Shown: positions 11,433 to 23,507, counted from the first letter of the stretch. The stretch is 64,000 bases of DNA from Xiphydria camelus (GCA_963678675.1 OY783195.1:21924283-21988282); one strand, 5' to 3'. Made by a program: numbers and translations. Notes: generated from the sequence alone by a model not told the origin.

Positions 11433-11500
11433 TGCTTCGATAGCGCAACGGTCAAGTTGCCGGGCTGGGAGTCTCGATGTCGTGGGTTCAAATCTTGTTG
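11433..11500 (+). repeat. tRNA-like sequence in the left arm of the palindrome
   Basis: TAGCGCAACGG fits a tRNA A box and GGGTTCAAATC fits a B box at near-tRNA spacing, followed by a T-run that could end polymerase III transcription. It may be a tRNA pseudogene or SINE head captured by the element. Cloverleaf quality cannot be scored here. Confidence 0.45.
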
Positions 11501-12465
11501 TTTTTTTTTCTTTTTTTCTTTATTAACTCTTTTTTTCATTTCATTGCAATCACTTCTTGTTATTAAAAAGTGGTTTACATTACCGAATAAAATAATAGTT
11601 TCAATGTTTTTCATAGTTTTACATTATTTTCTTCCTTATTGAGGTGAACCAATATTATTTGTAAGAACAGTTGGAAACATCGTTGCATTTTTTTTACTCT
11701 TACATTTCGTCATTGGAATTTTTGGCTGCCGAAGATTTTGTTCATAATTTTGGATGATAATTGTCGAAAAAACATTTGAAGCACACTGTATTTTGACACC
11801 ATGAGCATTTATTTTGACAAATGGGACTTTGCCTCACGCACATTTACACTTTAAAAGCGTTATGGAAAAGCAAATTTCATTGTTTCATTCAGTGTCTCAA
11901 ATGTTTTTTGCCAAAAATTCCCATAAAGAAATGTAAGAGCAAAAAAAATGCAAAATTTCGTAGGGGTTTCGTAGCATCGCGACCATGAATACCTCGCCAA
12001 CCTAGTAGCCGAGGTAGTATGCATTATCTTATTTCCATTAATTTCTTACCAGCGCGTCCTAGGTAAAAGGTAAGTAGGTATTATGAAAATTGTAGAGAGG
12101 ATACAAGTTTTGTTTAAAACATTTTTTTTCTGAAACAAATAATTGCAGGGTTGCGCTTCTGTAAACTGGAGCGCTTTTCTTACGCGTACCCTTTTCACTC
12201 TCAACGTTGCTAATTACTGATTCATTACCAGAAGTTATGTTTTTACCTGAAGCATAAAGAAATCAACAATTCGACAGCATTAAATGTAGGAATATTATAT
12301 TTATGGTAATTAGGAACAGAACAAGAAAAGAAATTTTACATTCGGAAACAAACCACCAATGTCGCAATGCACTGAAGTGTGTAAGAATTGCAACGGTCAA
12401 ACGTGCAAAAATTCCACGCTGGATAATCCTGAAGACACAGATTCAGAAGATGAAGAAATGCAACC

Positions 12466-12605
12466 GAATGTTGAAGAAGATGTAGAAATGTTTGCGGAAA
12501 CTGGTGGAAATGGAAGTGATAACGATGTTGATTTTATGGAAGTTGATGGTGAGTATTACTAATGTTATGTATGTAACAAAAATTAATATTCCAGTACTTC
12601 TTCCA
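12466..12605 (+). repeat. Internal duplicated segment, copy 1
   Basis: Starts GAAGAAGATGTAGAAATG, passes GGAAACTGGTGGAAATGG, and runs to AATATTCCAGTACTTCTTCC. The segment recurs at about 12860-13010 with small changes, including a 3-base insertion. It contains a GGTGAGTA donor-like site and a TTCCAG acceptor-like site. Confidence 0.65.
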
Positions 12606-12859
12606 CATGTCAGATGAGTAATCCGGGAAAAGGTAGGATGTTTTGTACTATACATCATCTGAAGCCATTTATTTTATTCGCGCACGTGTTTGCCGGATGT
12701 GACTCAATCAGTGCGATTTATAGAAAAAGGGAGGAAAAGTGTTTTCAGAGTACTAGAGAAGAATCCAGCTCTGCAGAAATCTGTATCTTTCTAATCATCC
12801 CAATCAAACAATTGATGATTTATATGTCCCATTAATGAGGAAATTATCCAGCACTTGTA

Positions 12860-13010
12860 TTCAAGAAATGAAGATGTAGAAATGATGTTTGCGGAAACTG
12901 GTGGAAATGGAAGTGATGACGATGTTGATTTTATTAAAGTCGATTGTGTGCGTAGGTATTTCTAATGTTATATATCTAAAGACAAGTAATATTCCAGTAG
13001 TTCTTCCAGA
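12860..13010 (+). repeat. Internal duplicated segment, copy 2
   Basis: Direct repeat of 12466-12605, about 400 bp downstream, inside the centre of the palindrome. Confidence 0.65.
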
Positions 13011-14201
13011 AATATTCCGATGTCGGATGAGTAATCCATGTCGATCAACTTCGATTGGAGAAGATCAAATTTTTCATTTTTAACATTAAATATTTCCATT
13101 GAAGAACAAGCTGAAGCGTTATACTACCAATGAAATTGGTGGTTTTCTTCCGATTGTAAAATTCCTTTTTTTGTTTTGTTCCTAATTATCATAAATATAA
13201 TATTGCAACATTTAACACTGTCGAATTGTCGATTTCTCTATGCTTTAGTTAAAAATACATAATTTCTGCTCCAAATATCTCATTTTCAAATTTCACGCTT
13301 TGCAACTATTTCATTTAGAATTAAAATTGAACAAAACAATACGAACTAATTTGGAAAACTGCACACTAGAACGTCAGTTGTGGAATAGGCCTACTGGGGA
13401 AACCACAATAAAAAAAACGCGCCGTTTACTCTACATCATGGTGGTGTGGAAACGAGTATCTACAATATTGATGATAACAACATAATGAATCAGTAATTAG
13501 CAACGTTGAGAGTGAAAAGGGTACGCGTAAGAAAAGCGCTCCAGTTTACAGAAGCGCAACCCTGCAATTATTTGTTTCAGAAAAAAAATGTTTTAAACCA
13601 AACTTGTATCCTCTCTACAATTTTCATAATACCTACTTACCTTTTACCTAGGACGCGCTGGTAAGAAATTAATGGAAATAAGATAATGCATACTGCCTCG
13701 GCTACTAGGTTGGCGAGGTATTCATGGTCGCGATGCTACGAAACCCCTACGAAATTTGGCATTTTTTTGCTCTTATATTTCTTTATGGGAATTTTTGGCA
13801 AAAAACATTTGAGACACTGAATGAAATAATGAAATTTGCTTTTCCATAACGCTTTTAAAGTGTAAATGTGCGTGAGGCAAAGTCCCATTTGTCAAAATAA
13901 ATGCTCATGGTGTCAGTGTGCTTCAAATGTTTTTTCGACAATTATCATCCAAAATTATGAACAAAATCATCGGCAGCCAAAAATTCCAATGACGAAATGT
14001 AAGAGTAAAAAAAATGCAACGATGTTTCCAACTGTTCTTACAAATAATATTGGTTCACCTCAATAAGGAAGAAAATAATGTAAAACTATGAAAAACATTG
14101 AAACTATTATTTTATTCGGTAATGTAAACCACTTTTTAATAACAAGAAGTGATTGCAATGAAATGAAAAAAAGAGTTAATAAAGAAAGAAAGAAAAAAAA
14201 A

Positions 14202-14270
14202 CAACAAGATTTGAACCCACGACATCGAGACTCCCAGCCCGGCAACTTGACCGTTGCGCTATCGAAGCAT
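14202..14270 (-). repeat. tRNA-like sequence in the right arm of the palindrome
   Basis: Reverse-complement partner of 11433-11500, with the same A-box and B-box motifs, now on the minus strand. Confidence 0.45.
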
Positions 14271-15266
14271 TGATGATATAATGTACGCTAATTCCAGACA
14301 CTCTTGGAACGCGCGCGCGACACGATTTTCAAAAATTTATTTCTCAAAGCACTGTTCAATGAAATTGAATCAATTTCGTTGATCAACCAAAAGTAGAACC
14401 GTTTACCTAGGAGGCGCTGGAAATACGCTAATGGAAATAAGATAATGCATACTGCTTGGGCTACTAGGTTGGCGAGGTATTCATGGTCGGGATGCTACGA
14501 AACCCCTGCAAGGTCGGGAAGGCCGAGAGCATCCCTCAGTCTCACTGACGCTCGCAGCCAACTGCAGCAGCGCGCGCACACAAACGTCAGGGCGACGTGA
14601 GTGAGAGCGGTGCGACACTATATATGTTTGCCACAGTTTGCGTAATCAGTGGTGATCATCGCATAAATCTCCTTCCTTTTCAATTTAGCATATCTTGCAA
14701 ACCAGATGAGATACGTTGAATTGCTATCTATCTTTTTCTTCAGAAATAATCCAAAATAAACGATGGTATAATTAAAAACTTTTTTAATTGCAAATTTCTA
14801 TGTAAATTCAAGCATTTAAAAATTTAAAAATCAATCATGTGTAAACAACAATGAAAATCAAAATTTGGTTTCGCTAGGAAAAATGATGAGATTTTTCTAA
14901 ACGGGTTACAAAAAAAAAATTGCAAAAATCTTAATTTTTGTATTTGTTATGAATATTTGAACATTTCAACTCATCTGGAGGTCCTAGCTTCTTAGGCGTT
15001 GAAGATAGGGTAAAAAGTGTAATAGCTTTTTTGTAGATAATTTTATTATCTACAACTTTTGTCTTAACTATTTTTTCAATATGTCTCGTAGTTTTCAAAA
15101 TATTAGCGAAGAATCGATTTTTTCAACAATAAATAATTTTTTACAGCCGTACCCGGTTGGTGATTTTTCTTTTAATATGTTCCCTCCATTAATAACATAA
15201 AAACACACCTTTTCCCAAGTTTTCGCCCGTATGTCTCAATTTTCGATTTAAACGGAAATTTGACTG

Positions 15267-15875
15267 AACTAGCAGGGCAGGACAGTGCAGGTTTCTGTAT
15301 CCTGTACCCGCGCAGTGATTCAATAGACCCGCGCGAATTGGGACGCAGAGTAGGGTAGTGCAGGACTGTGCCTACGTGGCGCAGTCTCCTGGACACAGTT
15401 TCCTGCGCGCGTGCGAAGCAGTTTTTGGCTTAGCGGAAGGGGAAAGTGGGGAAATGCCGATCACTTAAGCGGAATTAGACCTAACACAGTAAATTTTACT
15501 CCAAATTTGAAAATCAGCAACTGTAACAAGTCTTTCGAGTATAAACTTTCTGAATCTTTCGTTGAAATTTCTATTAAATGAATAAATGTGTCTTGAAGCC
15601 ACCCAATTAAATTCTGCGTCCGACTCTGAATCGGAACTGTCCAGAAACAACGTCATGATTGAAATAAAAAAGCTCTTTCTATGTCCAAATAATATTATTT
15701 GCTATTCGCACTCGCACGCCAATACCTCATAACAAGAATTGCCAGGACTGAGAACTGCCAGAACTGCTTTCCAATATGCGCTCACACTGCGTAGCATGTG
15801 TTTTTTCCTGCTCTGCGTCGCCTACCCTGCCCTGCGTCGCCTACGTCGCCTGCCTCTCAATGTGCGGCCGGGTTT
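15267..15875. other. Unassigned, possibly repeat-derived
   Basis: Contains ctgc/cctgcgtcgcc-type degenerate repeats in opposite orientation near 15275-15400 and 15740-15860, which may be ends of a decayed element. The minus-strand frame 15656-15465 starts MTLFLDSSDSESD, an acidic start seen in some transposon proteins. Not assigned. Confidence 0.3.
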
Positions 15876-16432
15876 ATACCGTACAATGTTCGTACGTTAT
15901 TCCATGCCCGGCCGTTTCATGGCCGTTTCTCTGGTGGCTCGGGATGGGTCACATCGCGACAGTACGTCGTGACAATTGTTCGCGTGACTAATACCGTCCA
16001 CATTATCGGTATTGACACGCGTTACTGACACTGTCACAGAACCTTGTCACGATTAAATGTCACAAATGTGGATCCACCTTTAACCCTCCGTTGGTAAGGT
16101 GAAACAATGTAATGTGAAAATTGCTCACCTTACTAACGCAGGGTTAAGGTTGTCGGTAAACTTTGGGCTTCTTCGCCTCCGTTCCCACATTTGCCGAATG
16201 CATACATTGCCTCGGACCGGCCTTCAGGTAGGTCAACACTTGTGACATTTAATCGTGACAAGGTTCTGTAACAGTGTCAGTAACGCGTGTCAATACCGAT
16301 AATGTGGACGGTATTTGTCACGCGAGCAATTGTCACGACGTACTGTCGCGAGATATGACCCATCCCAAGGCACCGGAGAAACGGCCATGAAACGGCCGGG
16401 CATGGAATAACGTACAAATATTGTACGGTGTA
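15876..16432. repeat. Foldback MITE (tgtgacatttaatcgtgac family), inverted copy pair
   Basis: About 200 bp from 15876 (taccgtacaatgttcgtacg) to about 16078 are repeated in reverse complement at about 16232-16432. Both arms contain the CGATTAAATGTCACAAATG motif that recurs many times at 47.6-48.8 kb. Confidence 0.75.
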
Positions 16433-16439
16433 ACGAGCT

Positions 16440-16865
16440 CTAAATGTGGACGCTGGTATGTGTACTGTCACACATTAATGACACGTATCACGAGCCGATC
16501 CAACGAGAGTCGGTCTTTTCAAAAGATGTCCGCTATTATCAGCGTGACCAGGAAACGTCCACACTTTCATTTATGTCACGCGTTGAAGTGCGCAAGTCGA
16601 CACAGTGGCATTATTGCACCGTCACGGGGTATTGGTGGATCCTGTCGGATCTTGTCTTGACGTTCACTCGCTCTACCCTCTCCTCACTACACACCCGCAC
16701 CGCGTCACTAGCTCATTTGCATTCGTGCTGTGGCGACTTGAACTTGTGCGATTGTACTTGTGCATGTCAGTACCGAGACCGTCCACATTTAGCATAACAA
16801 GTCCTGTCACAATGCCACGCAGCCTTGTCCGACACAATGTCACAAGTGTGAACCCACCTTTAGAC
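16440..16865. repeat. MITE related to the cluster at 47.6-48.1 kb
   Basis: Similar in opposite orientation to about 47630-48030 over most of its length, ending in the TIR-like TCACAAGTGTGAACCCACCT (from 16840). Similar peptide-length frames in both copies are by-products of repeat homology, not genes. Confidence 0.65.
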
Positions 16866-17172
16866 GGGTGGATTCTACTAGACGTGCTTTTCAAATGGGC
16901 GTGGATTACAATGGTAACCCACCCGCCTAATGGGGGGTTAATAATACCTAGTTAAATCTGAGTATCGCAATCTGATTTAAGAAAATGGGAATCTAGTTTC
17001 CGGTAAGAAACCTTGACTACTGTGGGCGCCTATAGGTGCTTAGAAATTTTGCGTTTGTGACACTGAGAGCGCCTATAGGCGCTCGACGTACATCGTAACG
17101 TAATTCCTGTCGTATGGTACGGCCCGGCCGGTGCGTATCAAAGTCTGCCGTAGTCAAGGGATTAATTCAATT

Positions 17173-17453
17173 GGGACATATAATGCAATTGGTTTTATTG
17201 AAATCCGTTAAGAATTGACGGAGAAATTAATTATTAAAAAGTAATTAATATTTTGAATTTATTGGGCATTAATAATGTCATATTAAGGCTCATGAAGATA
17301 ATGTTTATAATATTGATAGCAATTGCGATTATCTTCATGAGCCTTGATATGACGTCATCAATGCCGAATAAATTCAAAATATTAATTACTTTTTAATAAT
17401 TAATATCTCTGTAAATTCTTAACGATTTCAATAAAATCAATTGTCTTATGTCC
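17173..17453. repeat. Palindromic MITE, 281 bp
   Basis: GGGACATA at the left and TATGTCC at the right; the arms pair over about 130 bp, including a shared GGCTCATGAAGATAAT stem near the centre. Confidence 0.8.
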
Positions 17454-17672
17454 ATCATTTTTTAATAAACACAATGTTTTCCTCTGGGTCAGAGGTTTGA
17501 GAACAACACCCCGTATAATATTAGCAATTTCACTACGGATAATAATTTTCTTCGGCCATTTGAACAAAATCGTTTGAATTACGACCTGTAATATTATACA
17601 TTTTTAAAAGGGACTCAAAACTCCATATAATGGACATCATAAATTACAAGTCAATGAATGTAGAAGTGCGTA

Positions 17673-18837
17673 GGGGAGAGTGTCAGTGGTAACACGGAGT
17701 CAATTGTAACATTGACTGTAGCGACATCATTTATTGACGAAAAATTGAAATATATGCATCATTCTATATTTCTATCAGAGATAAGTCACCGACAAAAAAA
17801 CTAGAGAGCATTCGCCAATATAAACTCGTCAGTGCCTGCTTCTTTTGAAATCATCGCAAAATCGTTAATTTTGTTGTCTACCGTTATTTTGTTTCGACTA
17901 GTCTCACGACAGTTTTTCATAAAATCACATTGTTTCATGTGAATACAGAAATTTGATTTATTGTTTATATGTGAGTTTAATGGACATGTAATTGAAACAA
18001 GTGGCGGTGGTATCGAATAACAGTCACAGTGGTGTCAATTGTAACATGTTGCAAAGGCCACCTTAGTGTCTAAATCATATTCTACTTTGGATTATACGTG
18101 GTAAAAATGTAATTACTATGGCTTTAGTTACCATTCGGTATTGTATATCATCGTTGGTTTAAGAATATCTCGAATGTGCAAAATAGATCCTACGTATTAT
18201 GCACATGGGAGTTCTTCGTTAACAAATGTTTAGAAGTGCTCACATAGGTTTAATTTATTATTGAATGTTAAACATTTTAAAGGTTATGTGGCACATAGAT
18301 GATATTACCAAACAGTGCGGACCCACTTTCTGATACTTACTAAATATAGTAAAATCGCAGAATCGGTAAAATGTGCACATAGGAGATATTACTGGACCAA
18401 TGACGATATGAAGATTTCCATTTTTAGAACAGACACATCTACAAAATAGTGAAACTGAGGCCTTGAATATCTGACTGAATATTGCATTGGCAATAATTAG
18501 TTTTATTATGATGCTTCAGATCTCACATTCATTATTTTTTTTGCTTGTTTTCATGTTGCATAATGATACTCGCTTAGAGTTAATTTCCATATCAGTATGC
18601 TCGCAGTTATATTATGTGTTACAATTGATACCATGAAGTCAATTATAATAAGTTGCAGTGGTACCTTTAATGGAAAATATCTTTTATAATTTGTTGTGCT
18701 TTCTAATGCTTATTATGATATAATCAAAGCCCAAAGACCTCTCTCTCTTCATGGAAAATTAGGATTCCCTGCGACTTCTAATAAACTAGTTATCCGCAAG
18801 CAACTTTTTTTTTGGTATAACCAACTCCACTCTCCCC
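17673..18837. mobile_element. TA-flanked non-autonomous element, 1165 bp
   Basis: TIR GGGGAGAGTG (17673-17682) and CACTCTCCCC (18828-18837), with TA on both outer sides, which suggests Tc1/mariner-type insertion. Subterminal motifs (gtcaattgtaacat; gttacaattgatacc) are shared in inverted orientation. No transposase seen. Confidence 0.6.
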
Positions 18838-18839
18838 TA

Positions 18840-19260
18840 CGCCCTTTGTGTCCCCATATGATTCAAATTATCATTCAGTAGTATATCTAGATATATTCAA
18901 TATAGTAGAAAGTACTTACTTCCAGAACAATCTTGTGCATATTATTCAAGTCTGCAAGGTAAGTTTGAGTAAGAGGGTCATCATGGAAGAGGTGTGTTAC
19001 CGCACAACAGGCATGACAAGCTTGTGCTATGACAGCTCCTACTGGCCATCCCATGGATTTCATAAGATCACCGCGTACTACCACATACTGTACGATTCCC
19101 GTCATACTAAAAATATAACAAACTTTTATCACTACGCGTATGATACACTCCTTTTAAATTCATCGCAATTTTTCAATAGATTGATTCTTTAATCTAATTG
19201 GATTGTAATAAAAAGGCAAGATTAAAAGAAATATCAGGTCAGTCCATAACTTCGTGCGCA
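18840..19260. other. No gene assigned
   Basis: The frames at 18848-19192 (+) and 18887-19132 (-) overlap each other and are moderately long. The minus-strand frame (MIKVCYIFSMTGIVQYVV at its start, followed by a Gly/Ala-rich stretch) looks hydrophobic and its codons look usable, so a decayed membrane-protein exon is possible. I could not identify it. Confidence 0.25.
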
Positions 19261-19264
19261 TTAA

Positions 19265-19786
19265 AGTTTCTCGAGCGTTATACTAAAAATAGTGAGAAAT
19301 GCTTGAAAATGATTGCATTCGGTAGATTGAAGTAAACAAAAACTTGAGTTAAATTTTCAAGTCTTTTAAGAAGCTCGTTGCAAAGATTTTTAAATAACAA
19401 AATAACATGTATTGTTATGGGTTATAACCAACAAACCGCGATATTTCTGAGAAAAATAGTGAAAAAATTCTGAAATTTTTTGAACAGCAAGTTTAATGAA
19501 CTAAAATCATCTATACCAATTTTCACGTTCATTAAGAAGCCCGTTATTTTTGTATTAATTGTTCTTTATAAATTTAACCTTTGATAAGTCAATGTGGCAA
19601 CGTTGCATGACGTACAGATGCATGACCAGATGTTTTGGGCTCCATTTTTGAACTCACAGATACACACATACTACTGTACGTCAAACATTGTTGCCACATC
19701 GTACGAAGAACATACTTTAGAGTGTTACTGTACTTCAGTGGACTAACTTTTAGCAGGGAAAAAGCCCCTGTACCGCTCGAGAAACC
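19265..19786. mobile_element. piggyBac-type MITE, copy 1 (522 bp, TTAA-flanked)
   Basis: TIR AGTTTCTCGAGCG and CGCTCGAGAAACC, with TTAA at 19261-19264 and 19787-19790. It is highly similar along its whole length to the 522-bp copy at 42502-43023. TTAA duplication is characteristic of piggyBac transposition. Confidence 0.8.
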
Positions 19787-19875
19787 TTAATAGCATGCAT
19801 GGGATTCGCAAATGCGCACGAACTTTTGGACTGACCTGATATAAAGTGGGAATACATTACTCCAAAATTTCAGGA

Positions 19876-20355
19876 AATAGGGAACTTGCATAAAATGTTA
19901 TTATGCATGAGACACAGCAAACATAATAGTTCAAGTTATTCAAAACACAGTACCAATAGTAAAAACTTGATAAAAAAAACTTTTACCCCAGAAACATTAC
20001 TTTAAAAGTAGCATGGCCACGCTTCCCCAGTGAAACGCCGCGTTATGAGCGGCACTATCGTGACGTCACTAGCCGGTAACGGTTCGCCTGTGCAGTATGT
20101 CTCGATAACTTCTCAATAGTTTTCGAGATATTTAACCCTAGATATCTAGCGCAGGCGAACCGTTACCGGCTAGTGACGTCACGGCGCGGCGTGCCGCTCG
20201 ACCGGCTGTTTGAAGTGGGCGGAGTTTATCGCAAACTTTATTAATCTTTTACGGCTTAATTTCGTGTCAGAAAAAAAAATTTTTAAACACGTCCCAAATT
20301 TTTTTACGTGCTCAATCCATTTACGATGTAAAAAAATATGTGCAAGTTCCCTATT
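19876..20355. repeat. MITE with AATAGGGAACTTGCATA ends
   Basis: Inverted ends AATAGGGAACTTGCA (19876) and TGCAAGTTCCCTATT (20341-20355) enclose a strong palindrome at 20060-20182. Confidence 0.65.
20060..20182. repeat. GC-rich palindrome
   Basis: About 34 bp starting GTGACGTCACTAGCCGGTAA are repeated almost perfectly in reverse complement at 20149-20182, around a short loop. CRE-like TGACGTCA sits at both ends. Confidence 0.8.
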
Positions 20356-20360
20356 GTAGA

Positions 20361-20624
20361 ATAATTCTCTAACGTTAGGTAATAGGGACTTAAGTCACGA
20401 TTTGATCACAAAGACTTAAGTCAAGCAAAATCCATGTAAATGCGTATTCCTTGATATAAATTTTACCAGAGCTCGAAACTAGTTTAGAATTAATACTTAT
20501 ATCGAAATATGAGTTTCTAAAAGTAATAATCACATTTACCAAGAATTCTAATATCTTTAAATTAGTTTTCTGGGAAACACTAGTTTTTGACTTAAGTCCG
20601 TATTACCTAACGTTAGAGAATTAT
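20361..20624. repeat. MITE with ATAATTCTCTAACGTTAGG ends
   Basis: Inverted ends ATAATTCTCTAACGTTAGG (20361) and CCTAACGTTAGAGAATTAT (to 20624), with further pairing through a gacttaagtc motif. It directly abuts the preceding MITE. Confidence 0.75.
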
Positions 20625-21008
20625 TGATAAGCATATTCCTTAAGATAATATATAAAATTAATGAAATTTTATTCCTAACACTACGTATATTCTGTCAGAA
20701 CTAAAAATACAATAAAATTAGATATACAATTTGTGTATGGAAAAAATTAATTCTCTTAAATTTTATGAATTCTTTACATTCTTACTGTCGTAATAAAGCA
20801 TGAATGATTTATAGTTCATCTGATGTGCTTAATAAAGTTTAAAATGTCAGAGTAACAATACTGATTTTTAATGTTTGAAGATGAAATTATTACATGCCAT
20901 TATAAAATAACTATTTAAGTTCCATTGATAAATATAAACTACCATGAAAATGATAGGTTACAATAGTAATGTATGATTGTTATAAAAAAAACAAAATTCT
21001 GGTATGTA

Positions 21009-21252
21009 CCATATGTCCGCGATCAAACCTACCATAGCAAAATTGCGAGTTTTACATGAGCACCCCCGTGAGTCTCCTCGTCCAATAGAATCACCGGAGA
21101 AGCGTGAATGCGCATGCGTAGTCATCCGCGAGTGTTGGCGTGTCAGCAAGTTCAGATCGGTTATCAAAGATTCTATTGGACGAGGAGACTCACGGGGGTG
21201 CTCATGCAAAACTCGCAATTTTGCTATGATAGGTTTGATCGCGGACATATGG
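21009..21252. repeat. Palindromic MITE (CCATATGTCCGCGATCAAAC family)
   Basis: About 80 bp from 21009 pair with 21169-21252. The same arm (catagcaaaattgcgagttt ... gagtctcctcgtccaataga) recurs at 56957-57040. Confidence 0.85.
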
Positions 21253-21263
21253 TAGTAAGAAAA

Positions 21264-21846
21264 AACGTAAGAGTAAAACTAGAATAAATATAGGCAAGGA
21301 AAGCGTAGAAGTACAACAGTTTTGCTACCTAGGTAGCCAAATAACGACAGATGGGAAGAGCCTAAAAAACGTCGAACAAAGAATAGTGCAGAGAAAACAA
21401 GCTTTTAATCAAAAAAGAAGCTACTATGCTTAAAAAATGTCAGCCTAGAGAGTAGGAAAAAAGTACTTAAAACATACGTGTGGAGTACAGCTTTATACGG
21501 GTGGGAATCTTGGACGATAGGAATGGTGGAAAAGAAAAAATTAGAAAGCTTCGAGATGTGGTGCTACAGGAGAATGCTATAAGTAAAATGGATCGAGAAA
21601 ATCACAGATGAAGAAATCTTAATAAAAATAGGGGAAAACCGACGACTGGAAAAATATAACGAAAAGAAAAGATCAGCTGATAGGCCATATATTAAGACAT
21701 GAAGGACTGCTAAGAGACATCTTAGAAGCATCGTTAAGGGTGTAGGTTGTTCGAAATTCAGGGAAATGAAAAGACTAGCGGAGGATAGGAAAATATGGAG
21801 AATGGTATCAAACCAGTCTTAGGACTGATAACTTTATGATTTAGGA
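21264..21846 (+). pseudogene. 3' fragment of a non-LTR retrotransposon reverse transcriptase
   Basis: Frames read VQQFCYLGSQITTDGKSLKN, then LYGWESWTIG, then KLESFEMWCYRRML, then a decayed DRKIWRMVSNQS. This is the usual order of C-terminal reverse-transcriptase motifs in insect LINE elements (YLGS.IT, W.L, LE.FEMWCYRRML). Several stops and frameshifts break it, and it ends in a GATGAT microsatellite-like tail. Clade not decided. Confidence 0.75.
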
Positions 21847-22130
21847 TGATAATGATGATGATGATTGTTATCTACCCCTATCCATTACTTCACCAGACTT
21901 TTTCAAGCTGAGAATTATATTATATATGTATTACATGTATGAATTAAAAGAAATTAAATTCATCAAAATTTCTTCTTCAAATGATAAACTTTTTAACAAA
22001 TATTATACATCTTGAATTGATCAAACAATATAATTTTTAGGTGGTATATACATTTTGTTTCAATTCTTCCTACATGTTATAATCGTGGAAGACCCTAATG
22101 TGGCTTCTGTCTTTACGGATTTCTATGTAA

Positions 22131-23507
22131 AAGGCCGCCACGCACACGCATGCTAGTTGGTCGTTTTGCTTGTACAGTTTTAAGTCGTAATGCAAGACGG
22201 AACACTCTAGGGGCGGCCACAGACACACATGCTAGTTCGTCGTTTTACTTGTACAGTTTTCAGTGCAAGACGGGACGCAGAGCAGCCCAGAGATATTCAT
22301 TAGTGTTAAAACGAAACATGGCCGATCGTCATAAATTAGCAATTGCTGCTGCCGCTGTTGAGTGAGACGGAGACGCGGAGAATTATTGTCAACACCAACT
22401 AATTTGAAAAGCGGCTAGCGGGGTATGCTTTGCCAAAATAAGGGCTGGTTTTTTTCTATGTATGTGGTGGGAGAAAGAAATTCTTCGAAACCACCGAGCT
22501 GGAGCATGAGGCGCCGGGAGAGTACGCAGATTCGGTGCCGTCCCTGGACAAGTGCATGTGCACCGCAATAGTTTAATTTATTGCGGGTCTGCACTTTGTC
22601 GGAGGAGAGCGATACGAAAGGCAGAGGGTTTCCGTACCCTTCTGCGAGGCTCCTGAAATTTGAGCACACGGTCGAGGGGTTCTTCGCTTGCGACTCTTTC
22701 TTTCTTTAAAATTTCTTTAAAAAATGCATTCAGAGGAATGACGAGAGGAATGACGTTTTCTTAATTTTATTGATGAAAAATGCAAAACACAATAACAATA
22801 CTAAATAAATGAAATAAAAGTTAGGCTACATTTTCATAAATATGACTTTTTATCATTATAACATTTCATGTGGCTTCAGTGGTGACAGCCAGAAGACATG
22901 ACGTTTTCAATACTTTAGATTAGTTTTAAAAAAATTGAAATATATTTTTGCAAAGTTATATACGAAATGAGTTCACAATAATAATCCCCTTCTGTAACAT
23001 ACATAATGAAATATTATTTATTTGTTCTATTGATGTTAAATATTAAAAGAGGAGAAAACAGAAGATCAAGAAGAAATGGTCAAAGAAATGGTTGCTATTG
23101 AGAAAGGAGTTCACACATATTAATTTGTTACAAGAACTTAAGCTAGAACCTCAAGACTGGTTTAATTATTTACGCATGGATCAAGAAACCTGCAATGAAT
23201 TACTTAAAATTATAACACCACGTATTGAAAGAAAATTCACGCGACAATAATTGTAAATTAGACATTTTGGACTATGTATAAGACTTCATGCAAATCTACC
23301 GCACGCCCACACTCACCGTCTTCGTCGCAAGCAAGACGGAACACGCACGAAAAATCAAACCTCAGTTGATTTCGTTCATGCCAAGCAATTGACGGTACGC
23401 AACGAATAAGACAGACGACTTAATACCACGCACACTCCGTCTTGCATTACGACTTAAAACTGTACAAACAAAACGACCAACTTGCATGTGTGTGCGTGGC
23501 GGCCCTT
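22131..23507 (+). mobile_element. PIF/Harbinger-type element, decayed
   Basis: Inverted ends AAGGCCGCCACGCACACGCA (22131) and a matching complement ending GGCGGCCCTT (23507) extend about 70 bp inward. The left terminal segment is duplicated in tandem (22131-22200 and 22213-22285). Inside lies a transposase N-terminal fragment (23050-23250). The frame 22669-22415 (minus) is unassigned. Confidence 0.65.
23050..23250 (+). pseudogene. PIF/Harbinger transposase N-terminal fragment
   Basis: About 66 codons from RRKQKIKKKWSKKWLLLRKE through DWFNYLRMDQETCNELL to a TAA at 23248. The pattern WL..R.EF.H.NLL.EL..E..DW.NYLRMD is typical of Harbinger transposases. The catalytic DDE part is missing, so it is truncated. 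Confidence 0.7.

Larger units (their letters stand above)
12359..13083 (+). pseudogene. Scrambled remnants of an Academ-type transposase
   Basis: At 12360-12450 the frame reads CTEVCKNCNGQTCKNSTLDN followed by an acidic tail, resembling the end of the CXC domain and acidic tail of the intact protein (CTKLCQQCEGSCSN, then acidic). At 12670-12730 it reads HVFAGCDSISAIY, matching the GCDST nuclease motif. Their order is the reverse of that in the intact protein, and frames are broken, so this is not functional. Confidence 0.55.
10433..15266. mobile_element. 4.8-kb palindromic DNA element with arms of about 1.9 kb and Academ-type remnants
   Basis: The sequence from CAGTAAAATTTCCG (10433) to about 12360 is repeated in reverse complement from about 13131 to 15266. 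Arm similarity is high over most of the length, with one extra segment of about 200 bp in the right arm (about 13270-13490). The centre holds degenerate coding fragments matching two parts of the Academ-like protein at 3.7-8.3 kb. I read it as a non-autonomous or decayed Academ-type element with very long inverted repeats. No clear target-site duplication was found. Confidence 0.6.

Noticed and set aside
16421..16955. Overlapping frames of 79-117 codons
   Set aside because: They fall in a MITE whose inverted copy at 47.7-48.1 kb gives similar peptides; several frames are open at once because the repeat is GC-richer.
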